Source: Streptomyces sp. NBC_00670
GTDB taxonomy: Bacteria; Actinomycetota; Actinomycetes; Streptomycetales; Streptomycetaceae
Length of the DNA: 64,000 bases
Direction: 5' to 3'
Assembly (NCBI RefSeq): GCF_036226765.1
Contig: NZ_CP109017.1
Span: 2,309,501-2,373,500 of the forward strand
Below the pieces are notes generated by a model. That model ran no database searches and was not told the DNA's origin. It was given only the letters and a program-made list of their open reading frames with translations. Below, piece after piece: positions 1 to 8,802 of the stretch. The position numbers and the translations under genes were made by a program. Every line of letters begins with the position of its first letter. Within the stretch, counting starts at the first letter, position 1.

Positions 1-131
1 ACGCGGGTGCTCGCGTCGGAGGCGAGCGCGTCGGCGCCCGTGCCGAGGGCGGCGAAGCCGAAGCTGCCGGCGACGGCGAGGCCGCCGGCGCCGGCCAGTA
101 GTTGCCTGCGGTTGAGGCCAGGTCGTCCCAT
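1..131 (-). CDS. N-terminal part of a Tat-exported protein (runs off left edge)
   Basis: Only the first 43 codons lie in the window. The ATG at 131 follows a purine-rich AAGGGCAGGGCA stretch. The peptide begins MGRPGLNRRQLLAGAGGLAV, with an N-R-R-Q-L-L segment and a hydrophobic Ala/Gly-rich core, then alternating Ala/Asp/Ser. This looks like a twin-arginine (Tat) signal peptide, as found on many secreted Streptomyces phosphatases, oxidoreductases and hydrolases. The mature domain is outside the window, so no function can be given. The 200 bp between this start and the next gene would hold its promoter; I see no clear operator there. Confidence 0.7.
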   Translation of the reverse strand, partial: MGRPGLNRRQLLAGAGGLAVAGSFGFAALGTGADALASDASTR

Positions 132-329
132 TGCCCTGCCCTTGTCTGTTCGGTGCGCTGCGCGCGGGGTCGGTGCGTACGGGTGCGTGCGGCGGGCGAC
201 ACGTTCCATATCTCGAACATCGCCCGGAACTTCGAACGGGACCGTAGAATCGAAGCGCTTGCGAGTCAATGGGTTACGCAGGAACGGGGCGAACCTGTGA
301 GCGGGCTGGGTTTCTCACCGCGTGGCCTT

Positions 330-747
330 CTACGCCTCGAGCGATGCGGCCGATCTCGCGACCTGCTCGATCTTCGCGCGGTACGCGTCGCGGGCTTCCT
401 GGCCGATCCGCGTCTCGTGTCCGGGCCGCATTCCGGTTCGGCCGTCGATGTCCTCGCGCAGGATGTCGGATCCGGTCGCGGGTCTCGTGCTCGGCCGCCC
501 AGTGATCGCTGCCGTCGGAGTCCTGCCACCGGGGCAGCGATTCCGGGGAAGGGCGGTCGAAGACCTCACCGAAATACCTGGCCTCGACGGTGGCCACGTG
601 TTTGACCAGGCCGAGGAGGTTGGTCCCGGTCGCCGTCAGAGGCCGACGAGCGTCGTATTCGGACAGGCCGTCGAGTTTCCAGAGGAGCGCCTCGCGGTCC
701 CGCCGCAGTCTCCCGTGCAGGCTGCCCTTCGCGAACTCGTCAATCAT
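330..747 (-). pseudogene. DinB / DUF664-like protein, broken by internal deletion and frameshift
   Basis: The first reading frame, from the ATG at 747, gives a good DUF664/DinB_2 start: MIDEFAKGSLHGRL, then LDGLSEYDARRPLT, LLGLVKHVATVEARYF and DHWAAEHETRD. Near position 475 the match stops in that frame. It resumes in another frame as DILREDIDGRTGMRPG, ending ARSAASLEA at a TAG at 330. Family members normally have about 50-60 residues between these blocks (an R-Y-R-R-A...HADATI...PWW...HVLVHM...ETHRHAGHA stretch); here it is missing. This looks like a deletion that removed a non-multiple of three. The family has a helical bundle resembling thiol-dependent metal enzymes; the product is probably inactive. 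A sequencing error could restore the frame but not the missing middle. Confidence 0.75.
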
Positions 748-819
748 GCGGCATGAGCCTGCCATGGGCTGTTCGCGGCCGCGAGATCCCGTACGCGGAC
801 CCGTGCGGGACGGGGCAAC

Positions 820-858
820 GCTCCCGACCGCGCGGGCAAGGGCCGCGCGGTCGGGAGC
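820..858 (-). terminator. Long perfect hairpin after the SMP-30 gene
   Basis: Arms 820-835 and 843-858 are perfectly complementary over 16 bp (GCTCCCGACCGCGCGG and its complement) around a 7-nt loop. It lies just past the 3' end (914) of the leftward SMP-30/IclR operon and just upstream of the broken DinB start. The stem is GC-rich with no long T run, which is the usual Streptomyces terminator form. Confidence 0.75.
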
Positions 859-913
859 ACGTCGCTGTGCCTGTCGAGAAGGGAGGCGTCGGCGGGGCGG
901 GGAAGGAACCGGG

Positions 914-1771
914 TCAGCCCGCGAAGGAGGGCTGGGGGACGCCCTTGCCCGCGTGGGGCAGGACCATCAGGCTGCCGGCCAGGGAAGGGGCGGGGGACAA
1001 ACCGACGCGGGCCGTCGTGATGTACAGGTCCGTCAGGCCGGCGCCGCCGAAGGCGCAGGCCGTGACGCGCGGCACCGGCAGCGGGACCACGCGGTCGAGC
1101 GCGCCCGACGGCGTGTAGCGGCGCACGGCCGCGCCGTCCCACAGCGCCACCCACACGCACCCCTCCGCGTCCACCGTCAACCCGTCCGGATAGCCCGCGC
1201 CCTCCTCCACGGTCGCCAGCGGCCGCCGCCCCGAGGCCCGCCCCGTCGCCACGTCGTAGTCGAAGACATCGATCCGGCGCGTCGGCGTGTCGATGTAGTA
1301 CATGAGCCGCCCGTCCGGGCTCCACCCCGTGCCGTTGCTCACCGTCACGTCGTCGAGGACCACCTCGGCCGCCCCGTCCCCGGTGATCCGGGACAGCGTG
1401 CCGCCCCCCGTCGCCTCGTCGTACCGCATCGTGCCGGCCCACAGCGACCCGTCCGGCGCGACGGCCGCGTCGTTGCCGCGCCGCCCCGGCACCGGCTCGT
1501 GCCGCAGCCACCGGAAGCCGCCGTCGTCGTCGACCAGCCCCACCCCGTCCCGCAGGTTGAGCACCAGCCCGCCCCCGGCCCGCGGCTTGACGGCGCCGAC
1601 GTGCTGCTCGGTCGTGCGGACCGTGCGGCGTCCGGAGAGGGGATCGTAGGTGTGCACCCGGGAGCGCAGGATGTCGAGCCACAGCAGCCGCCCGGCCGCC
1701 GCGTCCCAGGTCGGGCCCTCGCCCAGTTCCGCCTCCGCCCGTACGGCGACTTCCACTTCGTACGTCGTCAT
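914..1771 (-). CDS. SMP-30/gluconolactonase/LRE family protein
   Basis: A 285-residue beta-propeller lactonase of the SMP-30 (regucalcin) family. Seen directly: LGEGPTWDAAAGRLLWLDI near the N-terminus, where the Glu is the usual metal ligand. Further on are GRRGNDAAVAPDGSLWAGTM, with the Asn-Asp pair, VSNGTGWSPDGRLMYYIDT, and YPDGLTVDAEGCVWVALW with the catalytic-type Asp. Such enzymes hydrolyse sugar lactones (gluconolactone, arabinonolactone and similar) in the cytosol. The ATG at 1771 overlaps the stop of the upstream IclR gene as ATGA, so the two are translationally coupled. The pairing suggests an IclR-controlled sugar-acid catabolic step, but the substrate is not determinable here. Confidence 0.9.
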   Translation of the reverse strand: MTTYEVEVAVRAEAELGEGPTWDAAAGRLLWLDILRSRVHTYDPLSGRRTVRTTEQHVGAVKPRAGGGLVLNLRDGVGLVDDDGGFRWLRHEPVPGRRGNDAAVAPDGSLWAGTMRYDEATGGGTLSRITGDGAAEVVLDDVTVSNGTGWSPDGRLMYYIDTPTRRIDVFDYDVATGRASGRRPLATVEEGAGYPDGLTVDAEGCVWVALWDGAAVRRYTPSGALDRVVPLPVPRVTACAFGGAGLTDLYITTARVGLSPAPSLAGSLMVLPHAGKGVPQPSFAG

Positions 1772-2541
1772 GCCACGCTCCGGTGTCCGAGATGTTCCGA
1801 CAGTTCGGCGGCGCCCTTCGCGGCGAGCTGCTCCAGCTCGGCGCGGCGCTCGTCGCTCCATCGGATCATGGGGACGGAGATGGACAGCGCGGCGACCACC
1901 CTGCCGGTGCGGTCGCGCACGGGTGCGGCGACGCAGGAGACGTCCTCGTTGGACTCCCGGGTCTCCACGGCGATGCCCCGGCCGCGGATCTCGCTCAGCG
2001 CCTCGCGCAGCGCGGCCGGGTCGGTGATGCTGTTCGAGGTCATCGCGGTCAGCTCGGCGTCGGCCGGGATGCGCGCGTCGAGCTCCTGCTCCGGCAGCGA
2101 GGCCAGCAGCATCTTGCCGACGGAGGTGCAGTGGGCGGGCAGCCGGCGGCCGGCGGCGGACACCATGCGCACGGCGTGCGTGGAGTCGACCTTGGCGATG
2201 TAGATGACGTCCGTGCCCTCCAGGATGGCCACGTGCACCGTCTCGTCGCAGGTCTCGGCGACCGCGCGGGCCACCTGCTGGCCCTCGGCGGCGAGGTCGA
2301 GGTTCTCGGCGTACCGGCTGCCGAGCTGGTACGGGCGGACGCCGAGGCGGTAGCGTCCCGGTTGCCCCGGGACCGGGACGATGTACTGGCGCGCGGCCAG
2401 GGTCGTGACCAGTTCGTGCACGGTGGTGCGGGGGAGCTGGAGCTTGCGCACGATGTCGGGGGCGGAGAGCGAGCCGTCACCGTCCAGGAAGAGCTCCAGT
2501 ATGTCGAGAGCCCGGGTGACGGCGGGTACGAGGCGTCCCAC
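1768..2541 (-). CDS. IclR-family transcriptional regulator
   Basis: 257 residues. The N-terminal winged helix (about 1-75) reads AVTRALDILELFLDGDGSLS, then APDIVRKLQLPRTTVHELVT. The C-terminal ligand-binding IclR domain includes VHVAILEGTDVIYIAKVDS, LPAHCTSVGKMLLASLPEQE, and VETRESNEDVSCVAAPVRD with the conserved Cys. I chose the GTG at 2541 because GAGGGGG lies about 8 nt upstream and the HTH begins right after it. A longer frame reaches 2637 but its extra residues look non-coding. It leads the two-gene operon and probably controls the SMP-30 gene and itself through the 186-bp divergent region facing the rightward gene at 2727. Confidence 0.92.
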   Translation of the reverse strand: MGRLVPAVTRALDILELFLDGDGSLSAPDIVRKLQLPRTTVHELVTTLAARQYIVPVPGQPGRYRLGVRPYQLGSRYAENLDLAAEGQQVARAVAETCDETVHVAILEGTDVIYIAKVDSTHAVRMVSAAGRRLPAHCTSVGKMLLASLPEQELDARIPADAELTAMTSNSITDPAALREALSEIRGRGIAVETRESNEDVSCVAAPVRDRTGRVVAALSISVPMIRWSDERRAELEQLAAKGAAELSEHLGHRSVA

Positions 2542-2726
2542 GGTCCGGCCCCCTCTCTGTAGTCGTGTGCGCCGCGTTTCCGCAGTCGCGTTCGAAATCT
2601 CAACAGCCGATCGGAATGACGAACACAGGCTAGTCAACGGCCGAGGACAGCGGCAATGGGTGCGGGTGCGGTACGAGTACGGGTGCGGTACGGGTGCCCG
2701 GGGCGTGGTGGCGGGAGGATGGGCGC

Positions 2727-3317
2727 ATGCCGCCCACGAAGCGCCCCGTCCCGGCCCCCTTCACCCCCCTCGACTTCCAGCTGGTCCTGCTGCGCCGCAT
2801 GGCCGACCACAACGCCGACCTCGTCGAACGCGCCCGGCACGAGCTGGGGGTGTCGGTGGCGCAGATGCGGGAGGCGAACAGGCGGTGGCAGGCGATGGTC
2901 CGGGCGCCGCGCTCGCGCGGGGCGGCCGCGCGCCACCGGTCCGTGCTGGGGGCGCCCGAGTCGGTGACCCCGCGCCGGGTCGGCGACCTGGACTGCGAGG
3001 CGCTGCGCTGGCCGGTGCCGCTCTGGCCCGACCTGCGCTTCGAGGCGCTGGTCGGGCCGGACGGGTCGGTCTGGAACGAATGGCTGGTGCGGGCCCCGGG
3101 GGCGCCGGCACCGATGTTGCGGACGGTGGCGGACCTGACCCCGTGGTCGTGCACGGTCGACGAGGTCGCCCGGGCCTTCGCCCCGGCCCGCCCCCTGGAA
3201 GGTACGGCGCCGACCCGCTGGGGCCTGGCGTTCAAGGCGCCGGACGGGGAAGGGGCGCGCAGGGAGTACGCGGCGGAGTTCACATGGGGGCTGCTGCAGC
3301 GGGTGGGGGCGCGGTGA
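2727..3317 (+). CDS. Conserved-looking hypothetical protein
   Basis: 196 residues, not recognised. The ATG at 2727 has GGAGG about 8 nt upstream. The sequence begins MPPTKRPVPAPFTPLDFQLV with an Arg/His-rich helical segment (LRRMADHNADLVERARHEL). A Trp-rich middle follows (ALRWPVPLWPDLRFEALVG, WNEWLVRAPG, LTPWSCTVDEV, RWGLAFKAPDG). There is no signal peptide or membrane segment. Reading frame and codon bias are typical of a real Streptomyces gene. It is divergent from the IclR operon and convergent with the ATP-grasp gene 35 bp downstream. Confidence 0.7.
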   Translation: MPPTKRPVPAPFTPLDFQLVLLRRMADHNADLVERARHELGVSVAQMREANRRWQAMVRAPRSRGAAARHRSVLGAPESVTPRRVGDLDCEALRWPVPLWPDLRFEALVGPDGSVWNEWLVRAPGAPAPMLRTVADLTPWSCTVDEVARAFAPARPLEGTAPTRWGLAFKAPDGEGARREYAAEFTWGLLQRVGAR

Positions 3318-3352
3318 GTTCTCTCCACCCGACGGTGGGCGAGGCAACCCGT

Positions 3353-4228
3353 TCAGACACTGGCCGCCACCCGCAGGATCTCCCCCGCCACCACCGGCAC
3401 CGATCCCGGATGCAGCCACAGGAACAGGTTCGGCTCCACCAGTTCGAGTTCCATCACGCACGGCCGGCCGTCGTCGCCGTCGACGAGGTCGACGCGGGCG
3501 TACAGCAGCTCCGGCGCCCCCGGCACCGCCGCCAACGCCCGCTCGGCCACCGCGACTTCCGCCTCCGTCGGCTTCCAGACCTCAAGGCCCGGGTGTGCCG
3601 TCTTGCGTACGTCGAAGGGCGTGCCGGCCGTCAGGACCGCCTGCTTGCGGCCCGCGTGCAGCAGGCGTCCGCCGAAGAACTGCAGCGGGCGTTCGCCGGT
3701 GACGTCGATGCCCTTCAGATACGGCTGCACCATCGCGGTCAGCCCCTCCGCGTGCATCCGCTCCAGGTGCCGTACGGCGGTCTCGCGCTCACCGGGGGTG
3801 TACCGCGCGGCGTACCGGGAGCCCGCCCCGGACGTCGGCTTGACGACGTACTCCCGGTCCCCGGGCAGCTCGACGGGGTCGCCGGGGGCGAGATAGCGGG
3901 TGGGGACCGTCGGGACGCCGGCGGCGGACAGTTCGCCCAGGTACCGCTTGTCCATGTTCCACCGTACGACCGGGGCCGGGTTGGCCAGCCGGGTCAGCTT
4001 CCCGCACCGCTCGGTCCACGCCGTGAACTCCTCCACCCGCCAGCTGTAGTCCCAGGTGGAGCGGATGACGACGAGATCGTAGGCGGCCCAGTCGGCCTCC
4101 GGGTCGTCCCAGCACACCGCCTCGGCCCGCGCCCCGGCCGCGTTGAGCGCCGCCACCAGCACGGGCAGATCGCGGTCCTGGGGTGCGTCCGGACCGGGCC
4201 GGTAGGTGGCGAGGGCTATGCGGGACAT
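3353..4228 (-). CDS. ATP-grasp domain protein (RimK/glutathione-synthetase-like ligase)
   Basis: 291 residues. N-terminal pre-ATP-grasp domain: WDDPEADWAAYDLVVIRSTW, where the S-T-W-D-Y motif is typical of this ligase group. The ATP-grasp core includes NPAPVVRWNMDKRYLGELS, EYVVKPTSGAGSRYAARY with the ATP-binding Lys, MVQPYLKGIDVTGERPLQFF, YARVDLVDG and the metal-binding MELELVEPNLFLWLHPGS. Family members join a carboxylate to an amine or thiol through an acyl phosphate; the substrates here are unknown. The ATG at 4228 has AGGAG upstream. It is divergent from matB (about 200 bp between starts), so they may share a control region. Confidence 0.85.
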   Translation of the reverse strand: MSRIALATYRPGPDAPQDRDLPVLVAALNAAGARAEAVCWDDPEADWAAYDLVVIRSTWDYSWRVEEFTAWTERCGKLTRLANPAPVVRWNMDKRYLGELSAAGVPTVPTRYLAPGDPVELPGDREYVVKPTSGAGSRYAARYTPGERETAVRHLERMHAEGLTAMVQPYLKGIDVTGERPLQFFGGRLLHAGRKQAVLTAGTPFDVRKTAHPGLEVWKPTEAEVAVAERALAAVPGAPELLYARVDLVDGDDGRPCVMELELVEPNLFLWLHPGSVPVVAGEILRVAASV

Positions 4229-4429
4229 GGCACGGACTCCTGACCTCGGACGACGACGGGCACGGCGGTGGCACGCACCGGCCTCCGCGAGGCTAACAAG
4301 CACACGCGTTCGCCCGCGCCCGCCGGCCCCTGCCGGCGGGCGGCCACCTCGGCTGCGTGGTGGCGGACGTGGTACCGGCCGCGTAGGTTCGCGTGGCGGG
4401 TAGCCGTCCCCGAACGAGGAGTGTGCCGC

Positions 4430-5896
4430 GTGTCCCTGTTGTTCCCGGTTCCGGCCGAGGCCCCGGCCGCGCGGCGGCCCGCCCTGCGCTTCGGCTCCCG
4501 TGCCCTGAGCCACGGCGAACTGGCCGCCGCCGCGCGGGCGCTCGCGGTGCGGATCCGCGCGGCCGCGGGCGGCGGGCGGGTGGCGGTGTGGGCGACACCG
4601 GTACTGGAGACGGCGGTGGGGGTCGTGGCCGCCCTTGAGGCGGGCCTCGCCGTCGTCCCCCTCAACCCCCGGTCGGGGCATGCCGAGTTGGGGCACATCC
4701 TCGCGGACAGTGCGCCGGAGCTCGTCCTCGCGGCTCCGGGGGACGAACTCCCGGCGGCGGTGAGCGGGTTGCGGCGTCTGGACGTCGACGTCGACGCCCC
4801 CGCCGGCGGGGCTCCGGCAGCGGCCGAGGAGCCCGGGGCCGAGGACCCCGCCTTCGTCGTCTACACCTCCGGGACCACCGGCCCGCCCAAGGGCGCCGTC
4901 ATCCCCCGGCGGGCCGTCACCACCACGCTGGACGCGCTGGCCGACGCCTGGCAGTGGACCGGCGACGACGTCCTCGTGCACGGGCTGCCGCTGTTCCATG
5001 TGCACGGGCTGATCCTCGGCGTCCTCGGCCCACTGCGGCGTGGCGGTGCCGTACGCCACCTGGGCCGGTTCTCCACCGAGGGCGTGGCCCGGGAGCTGAA
5101 CGACGGGGCGACGATGCTGTTCGGGGTGCCCACGATGTACCACCGGATCGCCGAGGCGCTGCCCGGCGACCCGGAGCTGGTCGGCGCGCTCGCCGGGGCA
5201 CGGCTGCTGGTCTCCGGGTCGGCCGCGCTGCCCGTCCACGACCACGAGCGGATCGCGGCGGCGACCGGGCGCCGGGTCGTCGAGCGGTACGGCATGACGG
5301 AGACGCTGATGAACACCGCCGTCCGCGCCGACGGCGAGGCCAGGCCGGGCACCGTCGGGCCGCCCCTGCCGGGGGTGGAGCTGCGGCTGGTGGAGGAGGA
5401 CGGGGCGCCGATCGCCGCGTACGACGGGGAGACGGTCGGCGAGATCCAGGTGCGCGGGCCGAACCTGTTCACCGGCTATCTGCACCGTCCGGACGCGACC
5501 GCCGGCGCGTTCACCGCCGACGGCTGGTTCCGCACCGGGGACATGGCGGTACGGGAGCCGGACGGGTACGTCCGCATCGTGGGCCGCAAGGCGACGGACC
5601 TGATCAAGAGCGGCGGCCACAAGATCGGCGCCGGGGAGATCGAGAACGCGCTGCTGGAGCACCCGGGGGTGAGCGAGGCGGCCGTCACGGGCGAGCCGGA
5701 CGCGGATCTCGGCGAGCGGGTGGTCGCCTGGGTGGTGGCGGCGGACCCGGCGGCACCGCCGGCCGCCGGGGAACTGTCGGCGCACGTGGCGGAGCGGCTC
5801 GCGCCGCACAAGCGGCCGCGCACCGTCCACTTCGTGCCCGCCCTGCCGCGCAACGACATGGGGAAGCTGCTGAAGCGGGCGCTGCGGGTGCCGTAG
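4430..5896 (+). CDS. matB: Malonyl-CoA / methylmalonyl-CoA synthetase MatB
   Basis: 488 residues of the ANL (acyl-CoA ligase) superfamily. Seen: the AMP-binding P-loop VVYTSGTTGPPKGAVIPRRA, DVLVHGLPLFHVHGLILGVL, MLFGVPTMYHRIAEALP, and VERYGMTETLMN (A5). The hinge region is GWFRTGDMAVREPDGYVRIV, and the A10 region NDMGKLLKRAL carries the catalytic Lys. From memory these blocks match the Streptomyces MatB enzyme almost word for word. MatB makes malonyl- or methylmalonyl-CoA from the free diacid, ATP and CoA, feeding polyketide and fatty-acid synthesis in the cytosol. I chose the GTG at 4430 for its GAGGAG at 8 nt; the upstream open frame is non-coding in character. Confidence 0.9.
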   Translation: MSLLFPVPAEAPAARRPALRFGSRALSHGELAAAARALAVRIRAAAGGGRVAVWATPVLETAVGVVAALEAGLAVVPLNPRSGHAELGHILADSAPELVLAAPGDELPAAVSGLRRLDVDVDAPAGGAPAAAEEPGAEDPAFVVYTSGTTGPPKGAVIPRRAVTTTLDALADAWQWTGDDVLVHGLPLFHVHGLILGVLGPLRRGGAVRHLGRFSTEGVARELNDGATMLFGVPTMYHRIAEALPGDPELVGALAGARLLVSGSAALPVHDHERIAAATGRRVVERYGMTETLMNTAVRADGEARPGTVGPPLPGVELRLVEEDGAPIAAYDGETVGEIQVRGPNLFTGYLHRPDATAGAFTADGWFRTGDMAVREPDGYVRIVGRKATDLIKSGGHKIGAGEIENALLEHPGVSEAAVTGEPDADLGERVVAWVVAADPAAPPAAGELSAHVAERLAPHKRPRTVHFVPALPRNDMGKLLKRALRVP

Positions 5897-5995
5897 GCCC
5901 GCCGGCCCTGGCCGGCTCACAGGTGTGCGGCGGCGGAATATCGGTGGCACGGGTCTTGTTGCCCGGCCGTTGTTGATCAGCAAGGAGGAGACCCC

Positions 5996-6985
5996 ATGCC
6001 CGCGACCCTTCGGCCCCGCGCGCTGCGCCCCGGCGACCTGGTGGTCGTCACCGCGCCCTCGGGCCAGCTCGAACCGGGCGAGGAACCGCTGCTCGCCCGC
6101 GGTGTGGCGATGCTCGAGCGGATGGGTTTCCGGGTGCGGGTCAGCCCGCTGGTCGACCCGGCGCGCACCCGCTGGTGGGCGTCGGGCACCCCGGCGGAGC
6201 AGGCCGACGAGCTCAACGGGCTGCTCCGGGACCCGGAGGTGCGGGCGATCGTCGCGCACACCGGCGGGCAGACGACCATCGGCTATCTGGACCTGATCGA
6301 CCTGGACGCGATCCGGGCCGACCCCAAGCCGCTCATCGGCTACAGCGACATCTCGCTGCTGCACATGGCGCTGCACTCCCGCACCGGCCTCGTCGGCCTC
6401 CACGCCGACCTCGCCACCCACGGCTTCGGCAGCGACTGGTACACGCTGGGCGACGAGGCCCGCCGCTCCGAGCTGGTCGACCTCTACACCCGGGTGCTCA
6501 CCAAGGCCGAGGCGCCGGGCGCGCTGCCGGCCCGGGAGGTGTGGGAGACCTGGCGGCCGGGGCGCGCGGAGGGTCCGCTGTTCGGCGGGCTGCTGAACCG
6601 GCTGATCCTGTTGCAGGCGACGCCGTTCGCCCCGGCCCCCGAACTGTTCGACGGCGCCGTGCTGTTCTGGGAGGAGTTGCAGCGTCCGGTCTCGCGGGTC
6701 TGGAACGACCTGCACACGCTGCGGCTGTCCGGGGTGCTGGACCGGATCGCGGGCATGGTGGTCGGCGTCCCGACCGAGGTCGAGCCGCACGAGGGCGGCG
6801 GGCAGCGCGCGGAGCTGCGGGACGTGGTCCTCGACGTGCTGGGACGGCGGGACGTCCCGGTCCTCGCCCAGGTCGACTTCGGCCACCACTCGCCGAACCT
6901 GCCGCTGCCCCTCGGCGTCCGCGCGGAGGTGGACGCGGACCGCCGGACGCTGACCCTGCTGGAGCCGGCGGTCACGGAGGGCTGA
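5996..6985 (+). CDS. LD-carboxypeptidase (S66 / MccF-like)
   Basis: 329 residues. Peptidase family S66: N-terminal LRPGDLVVVTAPSGQLEPG, the segment IVAHTGGQTTIGYLDLIDLD, then PKPLIGYSDISLLHMALHS with the nucleophilic Ser in G-Y-S-D. The C-terminal domain has VLFWEELQRP (catalytic Glu region) and VDFGHHSPNLPLPLG with the catalytic His. The family either trims the terminal D-Ala from recycled tetrapeptides or, in MccF-type members, cleaves microcin C-like adducts. Chromosomal position between matB and mbl favours a housekeeping or self-protection role. A strong AAGGAGGAG precedes the ATG. Confidence 0.9.
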   Translation: MPATLRPRALRPGDLVVVTAPSGQLEPGEEPLLARGVAMLERMGFRVRVSPLVDPARTRWWASGTPAEQADELNGLLRDPEVRAIVAHTGGQTTIGYLDLIDLDAIRADPKPLIGYSDISLLHMALHSRTGLVGLHADLATHGFGSDWYTLGDEARRSELVDLYTRVLTKAEAPGALPAREVWETWRPGRAEGPLFGGLLNRLILLQATPFAPAPELFDGAVLFWEELQRPVSRVWNDLHTLRLSGVLDRIAGMVVGVPTEVEPHEGGGQRAELRDVVLDVLGRRDVPVLAQVDFGHHSPNLPLPLGVRAEVDADRRTLTLLEPAVTEG

Positions 6986-7139
6986 CTCCCCTTCCCCGGG
7001 AACGCACCCCAGGTTCACCCGTCCGGGTGCTGCCCGCTCGGCCCAGCTCCGCGCGCGGGATCGCACGGCCGGTCCCACGATGCGAGTGAGGGGCCGCCGG
7101 CCGGAGGCCCCACGGTCCGTGCCTCGGGAGGATGTCGCC

Positions 7140-8177
7140 GTGACCGCGAGTCTGGAGCAGTTGCGCCGTTGCCACTTCGCCGTCGATCTGGGGGCGGCGA
7201 GGACCCGTGTCTATGTGAAGGGGGTCGGGCTGGTCGTCGACCAGCCCAGTGCCGCCGCCGTCAACACGCAGACCGGGGCGCTGATCGCGGTCGGTGAGTT
7301 CGCCGAGAAGATGACCGGGCGCACGCCGTCGTACATCCGGGTGGTGCGGCCCGTCTCCGGCGGCACGGTCGTCGACATCGAGATGGCCCAGCGCATGCTG
7401 CGCCAGCTGCTCGGCGAGAAACTGCGCCGCACGCTGCGCCGCAAGCCCCGGCTGCGGGCCGCCGCGTGCACCCCGCACGACGCCGATCCGCTGGCCCAGC
7501 GCGCCACCGTGGAGACGATGGTCGGGCTGGGGGCCCGGCGGGTGGAGCTGGTGGACACGCTGGTCGCCGCGGCCGTCGGCTGCGGACTGCCCGTGGAGCG
7601 TCCCGAGGCTTCGATGATCATGGTGTGCGGTGCGGCGGCCACGCAGATCGCCGTGCTGTCGCTGGGCAACATCGTCACCGCCGAGCGGATCCCGGTGGGC
7701 GGCGAGGCCGTGGACCACGCGATCGTGCAGCACCTGCGCCACCAGCACGAGCTGATGCTGCCGAGCCAGTCGGTACGGCCGCTGCAGATCGCCCTGTCCG
7801 GCAACGGGCTCACCCCGGGCGGGCCCGAGGTCACCGAGATCCACGGCCGGGACGTGGCCACCGGGCTCCCCCGCTCGGTGAAGGTCGACACCGCCGCCGT
7901 GCGCACCGCCATCCAGACCCCGCTCACCGCCGTCCTGGACGGCATCGGCAAGGTGCTGCGGGACTGCCCTCCGGACCTGGTCGCCGACCTCGCCGACCGG
8001 GGCATCATGATGGTCGGCGGCAGCGCCCTGCTGCCCGGCCTCGACCAAATGCTGCGGCAGGCCACCGGGATGCCCGTGCACATCGCCGAGCGGCCCGACG
8101 TGTGCGCGGTGCAGGGCCTGGGCGAGATGCTGGAGGGGCGGATCGAGCCGCTGGTCCTGGACCCGCTGGCCGCCTGA
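7140..8177 (+). CDS. mbl: MreB-like actin homologue Mbl
   Basis: 345 residues of the MreB/Mbl bacterial actin family. Seen: the phosphate-1 loop FAVDLGAARTRVYVKGVGLV, PSAAAVNTQTGALIAVG, VVRPVSGGTVVDIEMAQRML, ACTPHDADPLAQRATVETM, the region VCGAAATQIAVLSLGNIV, and the adenosine motif MMVGGSALLPGLDQML. Compared with canonical MreB, the DLGT-type loop is DLGA and the phosphate-2 D-x-G-G-G is eroded to CGAAAT, matching the divergent Streptomyces Mbl type. It assembles under the membrane and contributes to spore-wall synthesis in Streptomyces (known for the family). The GTG at 7140 follows GGGAGG at 8 nt. Confidence 0.85.
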   Translation: MTASLEQLRRCHFAVDLGAARTRVYVKGVGLVVDQPSAAAVNTQTGALIAVGEFAEKMTGRTPSYIRVVRPVSGGTVVDIEMAQRMLRQLLGEKLRRTLRRKPRLRAAACTPHDADPLAQRATVETMVGLGARRVELVDTLVAAAVGCGLPVERPEASMIMVCGAAATQIAVLSLGNIVTAERIPVGGEAVDHAIVQHLRHQHELMLPSQSVRPLQIALSGNGLTPGGPEVTEIHGRDVATGLPRSVKVDTAAVRTAIQTPLTAVLDGIGKVLRDCPPDLVADLADRGIMMVGGSALLPGLDQMLRQATGMPVHIAERPDVCAVQGLGEMLEGRIEPLVLDPLAA

Positions 8178-8298
8178 CCCGGGAACAGGGCCCGCCGACC
8201 GCCCCGAACGCGCGGGGGGCGTGCGACAGTTGCGGCTACGGGCGCCGTCGGGTGACCGCTAGGGTGAAGTGACAACCATGCCCGCGGAGGTGGTGTCC

Positions 8299-8784
8299 GT
8301 GCCCCGGATCGGTATCACCGGGCACCGCTGCGTTCCCGCCGCCGTGCTGCCCGCGGTGCGCGCCGGCATCGTCGCGGAGCTCAAGGAGCTGAGCCAGGAG
8401 CCGGCCGCACAGGCGCTCAGCGCGCTGGCCGCCGGCAGCGACCAGCTCTTCGCCCGGCTCGCGCTGGACCACGGCGTCCCGGTGACCGCCGTCATCCCCG
8501 GCATGGACTACGAGGCGCACCTCGGCGACGAGCGGGTGCGCGGCGCCTACCGGCTGCTGCTGGCCGCCTGCGCGGAACACGTCCGGCTGCCCCGCGAGCC
8601 CACGCACGAGGAGGCGTACTACGCGGCGGGCCGCTGGATCGTCGACCACGCCGACCGGCTGGTCGCCGTCTGGGACGGACGCCCCGCGCGGGGCCTGGGC
8701 GGCACCGCGGACGTGGTGGCGTACGCGCGCAGTACGGGCGTACCCGTACGGGTGCTGTGGCGGCCGGGCGTCACCCGCGCGTAA
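8299..8784 (+). CDS. SLOG-like nucleotide-binding protein
   Basis: 161 residues with a Rossmann-like fold. It begins VPRIGITGHRCVPAAVLPAV, and the G-I-T-G-H-R loop is typical of SLOG / YpsA-like domains (DprA-TIR-like superfamily). It then has ALSALAAGSDQLFARLALD, VTAVIPGMDYEAHLGDE and ADRLVAVWDGRPARGLGGTA, a second typical motif near the ligand site. SLOG domains are proposed sensors or processors of nucleotide-derived ligands. I chose the GTG at 8299 (GGAGG 8 nt upstream); the GTG at 8269 and ATG at 8278 are in frame alternatives. It is convergent, with an 18-nt gap, with a SLATT-type membrane protein. Confidence 0.75.
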   Translation: MPRIGITGHRCVPAAVLPAVRAGIVAELKELSQEPAAQALSALAAGSDQLFARLALDHGVPVTAVIPGMDYEAHLGDERVRGAYRLLLAACAEHVRLPREPTHEEAYYAAGRWIVDHADRLVAVWDGRPARGLGGTADVVAYARSTGVPVRVLWRPGVTRA

Positions 8785-8802
8785 ATCGCTGGAGTAGCGC
8801 CT

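Noticed and set aside
3353..7078. Very long (1241-codon) leftward open frame
   Set aside because: Only its last 291 codons (from ATG 4228) match a protein family; the rest is antisense to matB and the LD-carboxypeptidase and reflects GC-rich third-position bias.
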